Shown: one piece after another, positions 44,037 through 53,271 of the stretch
Layout: every line of letters begins with the position of its first letter
How positions within the stretch are numbered: the stretch's first letter is position 1
Assembly (NCBI RefSeq): GCF_047344985.1
Contig: NZ_CP178861.1
Span: forward strand, 3,658,001 to 3,722,000
From: Bdellovibrio sp047344985
GTDB lineage: Bacteria > Bdellovibrionota > Bdellovibrionia > Bdellovibrionales > Bdellovibrionaceae
DNA length: 64,000 bases
Reading direction: 5' to 3'
Made by a program: the position numbers and the translations under genes
The notes under the pieces: generated by a model
Told to the model about the DNA's origin: nothing
The model's input: only the letters and a program-made list of their open reading frames with translations
Database searches by the model: none

Positions 44037-44644
44037 GTTTCCGCTAAGTTTTTAAGAGCCCAAACCGTGATTTCAACGGACGTTGAGCAATTCAATTTTT
44101 CCATGATATTTGCTTTGTGAGTTTTCACAGTGTGGTCTGTGCAACCCAAAACGTTGGCGACTTCTTTATTTGTTTTTCCAGTAGCAATGAGCTTGACGAC
44201 CTCAAGCTCTCTTCGAGTTAATACTTCCGCAGGATTGGGTGCGTTCATAATTTCTTGCAACGACGGGCAAATATAACTTGTGCCTCTTTGGAAATGCTCC
44301 ATGGCCGCTTTCATTTCATCTTTGGTATTCAGTTTTGAAATAAATATTCTTACGCCCAAATTTCTATAACGCTGCAAAGTTGTTCGATCTTGCGTCTGTG
44401 TGACAAGAATATAGCGAAGACCTAAGGCTGACTCGCGCACTTTCTCAATAACGTCAATGCCGGTGCCGCCTTTTAAAGTGTGATCCAGAAAGACGACTTG
44501 CGGAGACAAGGACAGAATTCTTTCAACCGCTGCGGATACATCGGAAGCTTCACCAATAATTTCACATTGCGGAATAACTTCCTGAAAGGCCATTCGCATG
44601 CCATCGCGTGTGAGCGGATGGTCTTCAACAATAAAACATCTCAT
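44033..44644 (-). CDS. NarL/FixJ-type response regulator
   Basis: The 203-residue protein has a receiver domain (IVEDHPLTRDGM, phosphoacceptor in VVFLDHTLKGGTG, Lys in FISKLN) and a LuxR-type helix-turn-helix (TRRELEVVKLIATGKTNKEVANVLGCTDHTVKTHKANIMEKL). It binds DNA as a transcription regulator. I start at ATG 44644, the family N-terminus; a longer frame has no counterpart. It follows the upstream kinase gene by 40 bp and should be its partner. Confidence 0.92.
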   Translation of the reverse strand: MRCFIVEDHPLTRDGMRMAFQEVIPQCEIIGEASDVSAAVERILSLSPQVVFLDHTLKGGTGIDVIEKVRESALGLRYILVTQTQDRTTLQRYRNLGVRIFISKLNTKDEMKAAMEHFQRGTSYICPSLQEIMNAPNPAEVLTRRELEVVKLIATGKTNKEVANVLGCTDHTVKTHKANIMEKLNCSTSVEITVWALKNLAET

Positions 44645-44684
44645 GAAACTAGATTCCAGGTTGTTAGAAAAAGAGTCAAACACT

Positions 44685-46394
44685 CTATACAAGAACTTCC
44701 GCGGGTAAACGCAAGTGAACACGAGTTCCTTTTGAAATTTCGGATTCGATATGCAAATGCCCTTTGATCTCTTTAATAAAATTCACGGTAAAGTGCATGC
44801 CTACACCAAAGCCTTCTTGCACTTCGCGCTCTTGGTTTGTGCCGGAAATAAGACGTTCCACCGCTTCCGGAGTCATTCCTACTCCCCAATCTTGCACGAG
44901 AATCTCAACCCAGTGATCACGGTTATGGCAAGTGACCTGGACTTTTCCTTCGGCGTGGCTGAACTTAATAGCGTTCGATAAAACATTTCTAAAAATCGCC
45001 TCTAAAATACTTTTTGATCCCGAGACGTAGACGTCACCTTCTGGGAACAAAGATTCAATCTGTATATTCTTACTGATGACTTGAGCCGAAAGTTGACGGA
45101 TTGAGGACTCCACGACAGGTTTTAAACTGATCCGTTTCGTTTCTTTGTCCTCTTTGTTCCATGCCAAAACATTTTGCAATAACGCCAACGAAGCCGAACT
45201 CGCATCAACGAGACGATCCACATATGTCTTGTACTCTGCCGAATCTACTTTCATTTGGTGCATGCCTGTAAGAAGTGTGTGCACACTGCCTAAAGAGCCC
45301 GACATGTCGTGCGAAAGAACAGAGTGAATTCTTTTGTTGAAGTCCGTGAGGTGCTTCAAAACAAGATTGCTTTCTTCCAGGTCCTTATTCAACTGCACGA
45401 TGTCGCTGATGTTATTAAGGACGTACACCGAAGCATGAGATTCTCCCCCCTGAATGGCGAGTTCATAGTGAAAAACCTGATGAACTTTATTTTGTACTGT
45501 CAAATTTCCAGGATCTCGCGAAAGCTTGCAAAGTTCAGGAATATTTTTGAGCGGTCGTCCTTGATCAGAAGGTTTAAGAAAGAATAGTTCTCTTGCTGCT
45601 CTATTGGCGTCCCAGAGTTCTCCGTGCGGAGAAAGAGTCACAACAGGATTAGGCAAATTTTCAAACACCCTTTCCTGCGCTAAAGACTTAATATCAAGAA
45701 ATTCCAAACGAGTGACTGCAAAATAGATAATCAAACAAAAGACCCAGAAGCCCCCAACGGAAACCTGCTTGGCGACAGGATTTGGAGAAAGATACATACC
45801 CCAGAGATCCAGTGTCGTTGAAAACATGCTACCCATTAGGAAATAGATCGCATATTTGCGGCGCAAACCTTTGGCGCAAAAGACATTATGAATGTAAATG
45901 ATATTGAGAAGAAGAATACCTAAGGAGCCGTGAATAAAATTGATCGAAATCAAAGGACCTAAGCTGTAGCTCAAAAGACCTTTGTAGCCGGGAAACTCCT
46001 GAAAATTATAGAAAACCAGGTGCTCTGCAAAAGAAAATCCCAGAATACTTGCCATATTTCCGAGGATCGTGATTGCCGGAATGATAAAGAGAAGAACAAA
46101 ATATCTTTTATATCTTTCCCAGAAAGACCGGTAAAACACCATCACGATGGTCACAATGCCCATCGACACGACCGTTGGCAAAATCAACTGTCGCATCCGT
46201 GTCAGCAGCACACGCGTTTCAAAATCATCTGTGACAAAAATACTTAAAACCAAAAACGCCCACAAAGCGTGAATGATTTGAGTTACCAATAAAAAGCCGT
46301 GCACGGTCGAACGCCTGTAAGGCCACAGCAGCACGGATAAAACCGTGCATAGAACACATGTTATAAGAACACCTAAGATTACCAAAGAAAACAT
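44685..46394 (-). CDS. Sensor histidine kinase with 7TM-like N-terminus and PAS domain
   Basis: The 569-residue protein has about seven membrane helices in the first 230 residues, resembling the 7TM sensor modules of bacterial kinases, then a PAS-like domain (VFENLPNPVVTLSPHGELWDANRAA, about 245-340), a HisKA-like region with the phosphoacceptor in SVLSHDMSGSLGS and a HATPase domain (NVLSNAIKFS, DWGVGMTPEA, GFGVGMHFTVNFI). It is transcribed with the NarL-type regulator. The ligand is not known. Confidence 0.88.
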   Translation of the reverse strand: MFSLVILGVLITCVLCTVLSVLLWPYRRSTVHGFLLVTQIIHALWAFLVLSIFVTDDFETRVLLTRMRQLILPTVVSMGIVTIVMVFYRSFWERYKRYFVLLFIIPAITILGNMASILGFSFAEHLVFYNFQEFPGYKGLLSYSLGPLISINFIHGSLGILLLNIIYIHNVFCAKGLRRKYAIYFLMGSMFSTTLDLWGMYLSPNPVAKQVSVGGFWVFCLIIYFAVTRLEFLDIKSLAQERVFENLPNPVVTLSPHGELWDANRAARELFFLKPSDQGRPLKNIPELCKLSRDPGNLTVQNKVHQVFHYELAIQGGESHASVYVLNNISDIVQLNKDLEESNLVLKHLTDFNKRIHSVLSHDMSGSLGSVHTLLTGMHQMKVDSAEYKTYVDRLVDASSASLALLQNVLAWNKEDKETKRISLKPVVESSIRQLSAQVISKNIQIESLFPEGDVYVSGSKSILEAIFRNVLSNAIKFSHAEGKVQVTCHNRDHWVEILVQDWGVGMTPEAVERLISGTNQEREVQEGFGVGMHFTVNFIKEIKGHLHIESEISKGTRVHLRLPAEVLV

Positions 46395-46430
46395 GATGAC
46401 GTGATTTCACCATGCTAGAGACGCAGATGT

Positions 46431-46643
46431 CTAGCGATTGCGCACCAAAAGTTTCACATCGTCACGACATTCGCATTCAGTTTTCAATTGAACGCCAGCC
46501 TCTGAATTTTGGCAGTACTTCTGCATCTTCTCTTCACAAGAGAGTTTTGCAGTTCGGTTTGATTGCGCTAAAACTTCGATGGAAAAAATAAACCCAAGAG
46601 CCAAAGACAGAGTCAGCATGGCAGCAATCACTTGCTCTTTCAT
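46431..46643 (-). CDS. Small secreted Cys-rich protein
   Basis: The 70-residue protein has a signal peptide (MKEQVIAAMLTLSLALGFIFSIEVLA) and a mature part of about 43 residues with four cysteines (SCEEKMQKYC, CECRDD). The cysteine spacing suggests two disulfides. GGGGGG stands just before ATG 46643. I recognise no family; small exported Cys-rich proteins are common in predatory Bdellovibrio. Confidence 0.7.
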   Translation of the reverse strand: MKEQVIAAMLTLSLALGFIFSIEVLAQSNRTAKLSCEEKMQKYCQNSEAGVQLKTECECRDDVKLLVRNR

Positions 46644-46840
46644 ACTTCCCCCCGCATGCAAGAGAGTTTATGAAGAGCTTTTTTAAGTATAAATAAGATT
46701 TCCAAACCTCTGCGCTTTTACAGATTTTCCGGAGTAAACTGTGTAAGAGTTTCGCTGTTTATTAAACTAATCTCATCATCTTCGCACAGTCGTAACGAAG
46801 CCAATGAAATTCTCCTGCAAAGATGACTTAAGGAGGATAT

Positions 46841-47314
46841 GTGTCGGGTTTACGGTGGATCGCCATTGCTGAAGCACTCAAGGGTTTCTTGGTTCTGTTT
46901 GGCGGCCTAGGTCTTTTAGAGTACGTGCATCTTCATCTTCAACATATCGGAAATATTTTAACGGCAAACATCGGATTAAATCCGGAGCATCAGTACTCAA
47001 AAGCCCTTTTGCGGCTTTTCTGGGGAGTCAACGATAAAACGATTTTCCTTTTGGCTTTGGGTATTGTTGCGTATTCAGCGCTTCGCCTGGTGGAAGCTTA
47101 TGGCCTGTGGTATGAGCGCACCTGGGCCCGCTGGCTGGGAATTATTTCTGGCGGAGTTTATCTTCCCTATGAGTTTTATGAACTCTTCCATCGCTTCTCG
47201 TGGATAAAAGTGGGGATAACGATTGTGAATATCGGAGTCGTTATTTATCTGGCGATAAATCGCGATCGCTTTTCTACCAAAGAAGAAAAAAATGCTTATG
47301 ACCTTCAAAATTAA
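46841..47314 (+). CDS. DUF2127 membrane protein
   Basis: The 157-residue protein has four membrane helices and the DUF2127 pattern: LRWIAIAEALKGFLVLFGGLGLL at the start, ALRLVEAYGLWYERTWARWLG and YLPYEFYELFHR. The function of the family is not known. It starts at GTG 46841 with AAGGAGGA at good spacing. A bidirectional terminator shared with clpX follows. Confidence 0.88.
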   Translation: MSGLRWIAIAEALKGFLVLFGGLGLLEYVHLHLQHIGNILTANIGLNPEHQYSKALLRLFWGVNDKTIFLLALGIVAYSALRLVEAYGLWYERTWARWLGIISGGVYLPYEFYELFHRFSWIKVGITIVNIGVVIYLAINRDRFSTKEEKNAYDLQN

Positions 47315-47350
47315 AAAGAGGACTGGTTTTGCCAGCCCTCTTTTCTTTTG
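47315..47350. terminator. Bidirectional terminator between DUF2127 gene and clpX
   Basis: AAAGAGG-A-CTGG pairs with CCAG-C-CCTCTTT over 47316-47345, with T-rich tails on both strands. Confidence 0.85.
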
Positions 47351-47369
47351 AAGATGTTTTTTTAAGATC

Positions 47370-48662
47370 CTACGCAGAAGATTTCTTTTTTGCTTCTTCT
47401 TCAGCTTGGATTTCTTCGTCCGTTTTGTAAACCAACATTGGCTGTGCGCCGTCGTTGATCACGTTTTCATCGATTACAACTTCCTTCACGTTTGATTTTG
47501 AAGGAATATCGTACATAATATCGAGCATTGCCGTTTCAAGAACGCCGCGAAGACCGCGGGCACCTGTTTTACGTTTCAAAGCCATCTGTGCCACGGCACG
47601 AAGAGCTTTGTCAGTAAACTTCAACTCGACACCTTCAAAGCTGAAAAGCTTTTGATATTGTTTTGTGATGGCATTTTTTGGTCTTACCAAGATGTCCATC
47701 AACGCTTCTTCATCAAGAGGCGCAAGAACTGCAATCGCCGGCAAACGACCGATAAACTCCGGAATCAAACCGAACTTAGAAAGGTCATCTGGCTCCACTT
47801 TCGCAAGAAGGTTGGAGCTCTTCTCCACTTCTTCTGCTGTGCGTATGTCTGCTGCGATACCCATTGTTTTATTTGAAGTTCTGTTTTCGATGATCTTATC
47901 AAGACCTACGAAAGCACCACCCACGATGAACAAAATATTTGTCGTATCAACCTGGATGAATTCTTGTTGTGGATGTTTACGACCGCCTTTCGGAGGAAGA
48001 TTCGCCACTGTCCCTTCAAGAATTTTTAGAAGTGCTTGCTGAACACCCTCACCACTCACGTCACGAGTGATTGATGGATTTTCAGACTTACGAGAAATCT
48101 TATCGATCTCATCCACGTAGATCACGCCACGTTGCGCTTTTTCTACGTCGTAGTCTGAAGCTTGCAAAAGATTGAGCACTACATTTTCAACGTCTTCACC
48201 GACATAACCGGCTTCCGTTAAAGTCGTCGCGTCCGCCATTGCAAATGGCACGTTCAAAATCTTAGCAATTGTTTGCGCAAGCAATGTCTTACCAGAACCC
48301 GTTGGTCCGATAAGCAAGATGTTGGATTTTTGCATCTCAACGTCATTGGCTTTCTTGCCTTGAGAAGCCGCATTCACACGCTTGTAGTGATTGTGAACCG
48401 CAACAGCCAAAGTTTTCTTGGCCTGCACTTGACCGATCACGTAATCATCAAGATAAGTTTTGATGTCAGACGGTTTTGGAACTTTGAACGTTCCTTTGAC
48501 CGCTGTCTCGCGCTCTTTTTCCTCGTCAATGATGTCATTGCAAAGGTCGATACACTCATCACAAATGTAAACGCCGGGACCCGCAATCAGCTTCTTGACT
48601 TCTTTTTGGCCTTTGCCGCAGAAGCTGCATCTCAATGCGCCGTTAGTATCTTTAGTCGTCAT
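47370..48662 (-). CDS. clpX: ATP-dependent Clp protease ATPase subunit ClpX
   Basis: The 430-residue AAA+ unfoldase has an N-terminal zinc-binding domain (CSFCGKGQ and CDECIDLC), Walker A GPTGSGKT, Walker B YVDEIDKI, pore loop GYVGEDVE and the IGF-type ClpP-binding loop region. It unfolds tagged substrates and passes them to ClpP. It follows clpP by 6 bp. Length and motif order are ordinary for the family. Confidence 0.97.
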   Translation of the reverse strand: MTTKDTNGALRCSFCGKGQKEVKKLIAGPGVYICDECIDLCNDIIDEEKERETAVKGTFKVPKPSDIKTYLDDYVIGQVQAKKTLAVAVHNHYKRVNAASQGKKANDVEMQKSNILLIGPTGSGKTLLAQTIAKILNVPFAMADATTLTEAGYVGEDVENVVLNLLQASDYDVEKAQRGVIYVDEIDKISRKSENPSITRDVSGEGVQQALLKILEGTVANLPPKGGRKHPQQEFIQVDTTNILFIVGGAFVGLDKIIENRTSNKTMGIAADIRTAEEVEKSSNLLAKVEPDDLSKFGLIPEFIGRLPAIAVLAPLDEEALMDILVRPKNAITKQYQKLFSFEGVELKFTDKALRAVAQMALKRKTGARGLRGVLETAMLDIMYDIPSKSNVKEVVIDENVINDGAQPMLVYKTDEEIQAEEEAKKKSSA

Positions 48663-48668
48663 CGGTTG

Positions 48669-49307
48669 TTATCCTTTTTTCGCTTTACGAGATTCAACAA
48701 CGTGATCAAGCAATCCGAATTCTTTAGCTTGGTAAGGGTCCATAAAGTTATCCCTTTCCATCTGATCTCTCAAGAAATCATAAGGTCTGCCTGTGTGCGT
48801 TTCATAAATGCGAGTGAGTTTTTCTTTTGTCTTGAGCAACTCTTTCGCATGAATTTCAATATCAGTGACTTGACCTGACAAACCGCCTCCAGAAAGAAGA
48901 GGTTGGTGGATCATGATGCGTGTGTTCGGAAGGCTGTAACGCTTTCCTTTTGTTCCCGCTGTGAGCAAAAGTGAACCCATACTTGCCGCCATACCCATGC
49001 AGTATGTAGCCACATCGCATTTTACGAATTGCATAATATCGTAGATCGCAAGACCCGCAGAAACACTACCACCTGGAGAGTTGATATAGAGATGGATATC
49101 TTTTTCTGGATTATCCACTTCAAGGAAAAGGAACTGCGCGATAATCGCGTTTGCAACCTCGTCCGTCACCGCTGATCCAAGGATCACGATACGGTCTTTT
49201 AAAAGGCGGGAGTAGATGTCGTATGATCTTTCACCCTTTGAGGTCTGCTCTATGACGTATGGAATGAGTGCCACTGCTGTCTCCTGTGGTTGTGATTGAG
49301 GTGTCAT
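48669..49307 (-). CDS. clpP: Clp protease proteolytic subunit ClpP
   Basis: The 212-residue serine peptidase has the catalytic Ser in GMAASMGSLLL, His in RIMIHQPLLSG and Asp in MDPYQAKEFGLLD. It forms the tetradecameric chamber fed by ClpX. The N-terminus is slightly extended (MTPQSQPQETA) and may be processed. It is the first gene of the clpP-clpX operon; tig, often the next neighbour, is 9.7 kb away here. Confidence 0.97.
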   Translation of the reverse strand: MTPQSQPQETAVALIPYVIEQTSKGERSYDIYSRLLKDRIVILGSAVTDEVANAIIAQFLFLEVDNPEKDIHLYINSPGGSVSAGLAIYDIMQFVKCDVATYCMGMAASMGSLLLTAGTKGKRYSLPNTRIMIHQPLLSGGGLSGQVTDIEIHAKELLKTKEKLTRIYETHTGRPYDFLRDQMERDNFMDPYQAKEFGLLDHVVESRKAKKG

Positions 49308-49355
49308 TCTGTGCTACCTATCGGAATACTTAGACAAGACTTTATCAAAAAGCCT

Positions 49356-49383
49356 TTGACCCGTAAAACTGCTGTGCTACATC
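49356..49383 (+). promoter_or_regulatory. Sigma-70-type promoter of pepA
   Basis: TTGACC (49356-49361) and TACATC (49378-49383) are 16 bp apart, about 42 bp upstream of the pepA start, in the 117-bp divergent gap with clpP. Confidence 0.55.
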
Positions 49384-49424
49384 TATTAACGTTTCACAAA
49401 ACCGAATCATATTAAGGGGTTCAT

Positions 49425-50924
49425 ATGGCTTTCAACTTGCTCAACAAAGACATCGAAACACTGACTTGCCCGGCTTTGGTCGTGTTTTCTAAGTCATCTT
49501 CTCAAAAAGATAAGCTCGCAAAAGTGACTCATTCTGAGCTCAACAAAAAACTAGCTGCTTGTTTGGAAGAAAAATCGATCACTGGAAAACACCAAGAAGC
49601 TGTTACTTTCCGTGAAATCAATTACAAAGGCTTCCGTCATGTGATCGTTGTTGGTCTGGGCAAAGAAAATCAGATTGATCATGAAAGCGTTCGTCAATCT
49701 GTTGCTACTGCTTTCGAAGCTGTGAAAGCTTTGGGAGTGAAAGAAGCGGCATTGCACTTTGATGGCATCACGTCTTCTAAAAAAGACGCGGCTGATTTCA
49801 CAAAAGCCACTGTTGAAGGTTTGATCCTGACTTCTTACGTATTCAACGAATTAATGTCTGCTAAAAAAGAAGAAAAAGAAATCGACGTTCACATCGTGAC
49901 TAAGCTTGCGGCTGACAAAGCTGTTAAAGCGGCTTTCAATGAAGGCGTAATCCTTGCGACTTGCACAAACTTCTCTCGTCGTTTGGGTGATATGCCAGGC
50001 AACTTGATGACTCCAACAATTCTTGCAGACTCTGCAGTTGATGCTGCAAAAGGCACAGGCCTTAAAGTGACTGTTTGGGATAAAGCACGCATTAAGAAAG
50101 AACGCATGGGCGGTCTTTTGGGCGTATCAAACGGTTCTGCGCAAGAACCACGTTTCATCATCATGGAATACAAAGGAGCTGCGGCTTCTAAAAAGCCGGT
50201 GGTGTTCGTAGGTAAAGGTCTGACTTTCGATTGCGGCGGTATTTCTATTAAACCTTCTGCTGGTATGGAAGAAATGAAATTCGACATGTGTGGCGGCGCT
50301 AACGTGATCGGCACATTGCTTGCGATCGCAAAATTGAAATTAAAAATCAATGCTGTGGGTCTTGTCGCTTCTACTGAAAATCTTGTAGGTCCTGCAGCGA
50401 CGAAGCCAGGCGATGTTCACACGGCTCGTAACGGCAAAACGTTCGAAGTGAACAACACAGATGCTGAAGGTCGTTTGATCTTGGCAGATGCACTTTCATA
50501 CGCAACAGAGCTTGAACCACAAGTGATTGTTGATGCTGCGACTTTGACAGGTGCTATGGTCGTTGCTCTTGGCAACACACACACTGGTTACTTCACTCGC
50601 AATTCCGCTTTGAAAAACAAAGTTGAAAAAGCGGCTGTTGAATCTGGTGAGTGGGTTTGGAATATGCCACTTGTCGATTTCCACGTAAAAGATATGAAAG
50701 GCACTTACGCTGATCTTTCGAACATCTCTGCGGGTAAAGGTGCTGGCTCTGCAACAGCAGCAGCATTCCTTGAGCAGTTCGTGGGCGAAGGCATTCCTTG
50801 GGCACACTTTGATATCGCAGGCACTGGCTGGGCTGTTGGAAATCGTCTTCCATACTGCACGAAAAAAGGGGCTTCAGGTGTGATGGTGCGTACATTCGTG
50901 GAACTCGCGAAACAACACGCCTAA
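49425..50924 (+). CDS. pepA: Leucyl aminopeptidase (M17)
   Basis: The 499-residue cytoplasmic enzyme removes N-terminal residues from peptides with two metal ions. The M17 signature NTDAEGRLILADAL lies near 345, the catalytic Lys region GKGLTFDCGGISIKPS near 263, and DMCGGANVIG near 285. It probably helps digest peptides, which for a predator includes prey-derived ones. An AAGGGG site precedes the ATG. Its terminator overlaps the ribosome site of the next gene. Confidence 0.96.
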   Translation: MAFNLLNKDIETLTCPALVVFSKSSSQKDKLAKVTHSELNKKLAACLEEKSITGKHQEAVTFREINYKGFRHVIVVGLGKENQIDHESVRQSVATAFEAVKALGVKEAALHFDGITSSKKDAADFTKATVEGLILTSYVFNELMSAKKEEKEIDVHIVTKLAADKAVKAAFNEGVILATCTNFSRRLGDMPGNLMTPTILADSAVDAAKGTGLKVTVWDKARIKKERMGGLLGVSNGSAQEPRFIIMEYKGAAASKKPVVFVGKGLTFDCGGISIKPSAGMEEMKFDMCGGANVIGTLLAIAKLKLKINAVGLVASTENLVGPAATKPGDVHTARNGKTFEVNNTDAEGRLILADALSYATELEPQVIVDAATLTGAMVVALGNTHTGYFTRNSALKNKVEKAAVESGEWVWNMPLVDFHVKDMKGTYADLSNISAGKGAGSATAAAFLEQFVGEGIPWAHFDIAGTGWAVGNRLPYCTKKGASGVMVRTFVELAKQHA

Positions 50925-50953
50925 TCATTTTTTGCAATAATTGATAAACAAAG

Positions 50954-50991
50954 AAACCCTCTTGAATTATAAAATTCTTGAGGGTTTTTTT
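50954..50991 (+). terminator. pepA terminator containing the carbonic anhydrase ribosome site
   Basis: Bases 50954-50968 pair with 50973-50987 (13 bp plus a 2x2 internal loop, ATAA loop), followed by T-rich sequence directly against the ATG at 50992. The 3' arm includes GAGGG (50980-50984), the only ribosome site for that ATG, so folding should hide it. Confidence 0.85.
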
Positions 50992-51627
50992 ATGTCTGAT
51001 GAAGTTAAAAAGCTAGTCGACGGATTTCATAGTTTCAGAAATAAATACTTTGTAAAAGACACGGATCTTTTCGATCATCTCAGAACCGATGGACAGGCAC
51101 CAAAAACGCTGATTATCGGCTGCAGTGACTCTCGCGTTGATCCTGCACTTTTAACTCAAGCAAATCCTGGTGATATTTTTGTGATCCGCAACGTGGCCAA
51201 TCTCGTGCCTCCTTATGAAGAAGGCGGCGGATTCCACGGGGTCAGTTCCGCGATTGAATTTGCCGTTAAAAATCTAAAAGTAGAAAACATCATTGTTCTT
51301 GGCCATGAACAATGTGGCGGTATCCATGCGCTTCTGACCGGTACGCATGACAACAGTTCAAAAAGTTTCATTGGTTCTTGGGTGAAAATTGCGGCGGAAG
51401 CTCGTATCGAAGTTTTACGTGAAATCCCGAATGCGCCACTCAAAGAACAACTGAATTCATGTGCGAAAAAAGCCGTTTTGATTTCTATGGAAAATCTTAT
51501 GAGCTTCCCGTTCATTGAAGAACGAATGAAAGCTCATGAGTTGAAAATTTACGGTTGGTTTTTCCAGCTCGAAGGAGGAAAGCTCCTTGAGTTCAGTTAC
51601 GAACAAAGAAAGTTCGTTGAGATTTAA
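50992..51627 (+). CDS. Beta-carbonic anhydrase
   Basis: The 211-residue zinc enzyme interconverts CO2 and bicarbonate. Beta-class motifs are visible: CSDSRVDP (zinc Cys and the Asp-Arg pair), then GHEQCGGIHALL (His and second Cys). I start at ATG 50992; a TTG at 50941 opens the frame but would read through the terminator hairpin and adds residues not found in the family. The stop lies 3 bp from the convergent gene's stop, with no terminator between. Confidence 0.93.
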   Translation: MSDEVKKLVDGFHSFRNKYFVKDTDLFDHLRTDGQAPKTLIIGCSDSRVDPALLTQANPGDIFVIRNVANLVPPYEEGGGFHGVSSAIEFAVKNLKVENIIVLGHEQCGGIHALLTGTHDNSSKSFIGSWVKIAAEARIEVLREIPNAPLKEQLNSCAKKAVLISMENLMSFPFIEERMKAHELKIYGWFFQLEGGKLLEFSYEQRKFVEI

Positions 51628-51630
51628 TTT

Positions 51631-52263
51631 CTAAAAATTAAGAACCATGGGGTGGCCAAGGTATCTTGCCACTTCATCGCTTTCAATCACCAAAGCTTCC
51701 GAATCTTTTTCGTTCACAAGCTTCACGGATTTTAGCAACCAAGTGCGCGGCCACTCTTCAGGCAGATTCGTAAAACGAACGGTAACAGCCGAGCCTTCGT
51801 TAAATTGAAATTCACCGTCGCCAGGGCGCTCGCCCACGATCTTTGCAACTGGTAAAAACAGCGGATTGATTTTCGCCATGTCTGCAGAAAATTGACAGCG
51901 ACCCTCGATTTCCATCACAGGCTTGTCACCCGCGACAGAAACACCTTCAGCTTCAAAAGACAAAGCGACTTTTCCAAACTCTTGGCAAGCTAATTTCTTT
52001 TCGCCGTTTTGATTTACGAAAACAAAGTGACCTAAGCCGATCCCAGCGCCGCCCGAAGTTTTGCGCAGCTCAAGACCCGAAAGCAGGCGTTGTTTGACAG
52101 CTTCATGAAGTTTTTCACCACGCAGGTGTGAGAAGTCGAACGTGTTTTTAATCGCAGCAGGATCGCGATTCACTTGATATTCATCTGTTGTGTAGTTGAT
52201 GACGGAATAACCAAAGACAAAACACAAAGCAAAAAGACAAAACACTCCGTAGAATTTTCTCAT
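51631..52263 (-). CDS. Exported or membrane-anchored protein of unknown function
   Basis: The 210-residue protein has an N-terminal hydrophobic helix (MRKFYGVFCLFALCFVFGYSVI) that may be a signal peptide or anchor, and a beta-rich mature part with two or three cysteines. I recognise no family. It is convergent with carbonic anhydrase. The start ATG has only a modest AGGGACC-type site upstream. Confidence 0.7.
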   Translation of the reverse strand: MRKFYGVFCLFALCFVFGYSVINYTTDEYQVNRDPAAIKNTFDFSHLRGEKLHEAVKQRLLSGLELRKTSGGAGIGLGHFVFVNQNGEKKLACQEFGKVALSFEAEGVSVAGDKPVMEIEGRCQFSADMAKINPLFLPVAKIVGERPGDGEFQFNEGSAVTVRFTNLPEEWPRTWLLKSVKLVNEKDSEALVIESDEVARYLGHPMVLNF

Positions 52264-52426
52264 AAACTGTAGGTCCCTCTTTCATGTAGATTAACATGCG
52301 AGCATAGAGGGTCTCGCATTTTCTCGTTGGTTCTAGGCATAAGTCTTAGTGAAATTGGCTTTAGTCGGGCCTTTTAAGCCAGATTTCTTGTGTAATTTTT
52401 TCTGCAAGCTCTTAAATTTCAGTCAC

Positions 52427-52440
52427 AATTACCGGTAATT
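52427..52440. promoter_or_regulatory. 14-bp perfect palindrome upstream of TIGR02147 regulator
   Basis: AATTACCGGTAATT is a perfect palindrome 82 bp before the regulator's ATG, in a 258-bp gap that otherwise shows no gene. It is a candidate operator for the regulator or for the divergent gene. Confidence 0.45.
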
Positions 52441-52521
52441 TTCAATAGGAGCCGACCTCTAATTCCCCAAGGTTATTAAGCCTTTGACTCTCCTCGCGGG
52501 TTCGCCATAAAAATCCTCGTT

Positions 52522-53271
52522 ATGAACAAAACCTCAGAATTTTTATTAAATGAATATCAGCGTCGTCGCTCTTACAATCCTGCGCTTACGAATGCTCAGT
52601 TCGCAAAAGTCTTGGGTATTCCTTCCAGCCGATTAAGTGACTACATCAACGGTCGTCGCATCATGACGGTCAGTATTGGTCGTCAAGTCATCAAAGGTTT
52701 GGGATTAGCTGATAATGATTTTGAACATTTAAAAAGTTTGATCGAATTCGATAAAAGAAAACTCAAAACTCTTTTACCCGAAGTTCAACTTAAAGAGGAC
52801 GAGTTCGCCGTGATCTGTGACTGGTATCATTTCGCGATTCTTGCGTTGGTTCCGGTAAAAACTTTCCAACCTTCTCCAGCGTGGATTGCAGACCGTTTGA
52901 ATATTCCCGTGGAAGTCGCTTCCGCTGCTATTGAAAGACTTTGCCGCCTTGGCTTACTTAACATTGAGAACGGCAAATTCATCGTCACGCAAAAACAACT
53001 TGAGACGACACACAATATTCCTTCGGAGTCTTTACGTCGCTCTCACAAACAATCCTTGGTGCAAGTGCTCGACAATATGGACCGCATTCCTTTGGAATTG
53101 CGTGACGTGACCTCGATCACTTTCCCGATGAATAGAAAAAAGATTCCTGAGGCGAAACGTTTGATTAAAACTTTCCGTCGTAAGATGGCGACTCTTATGA
53201 CTCAAGGACCGAAGACCGACGTTTATAATTTGAACGTGCAGCTCTTTCCGGTGACGAAGGTGCAAAAATGA
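52522..53271 (+). CDS. TIGR02147/DUF4423-family transcription regulator
   Basis: The 249-residue protein has an N-terminal helix-turn-helix (NAQFAKVLGIPSSRLSDYINGRR), a winged-helix-like middle (PAWIADRLNIPVEVASAAIERLCRLGLL) and the family ending VYNLNVQLFPVTK. This family is abundant in Fibrobacter, myxobacteria and Bdellovibrio, where genes are often paired with secreted proteins. The next gene starts inside its stop codon (ATGA overlap) and codes for such a protein, so the pair is coupled. Confidence 0.88.
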   Translation: MNKTSEFLLNEYQRRRSYNPALTNAQFAKVLGIPSSRLSDYINGRRIMTVSIGRQVIKGLGLADNDFEHLKSLIEFDKRKLKTLLPEVQLKEDEFAVICDWYHFAILALVPVKTFQPSPAWIADRLNIPVEVASAAIERLCRLGLLNIENGKFIVTQKQLETTHNIPSESLRRSHKQSLVQVLDNMDRIPLELRDVTSITFPMNRKKIPEAKRLIKTFRRKMATLMTQGPKTDVYNLNVQLFPVTKVQK

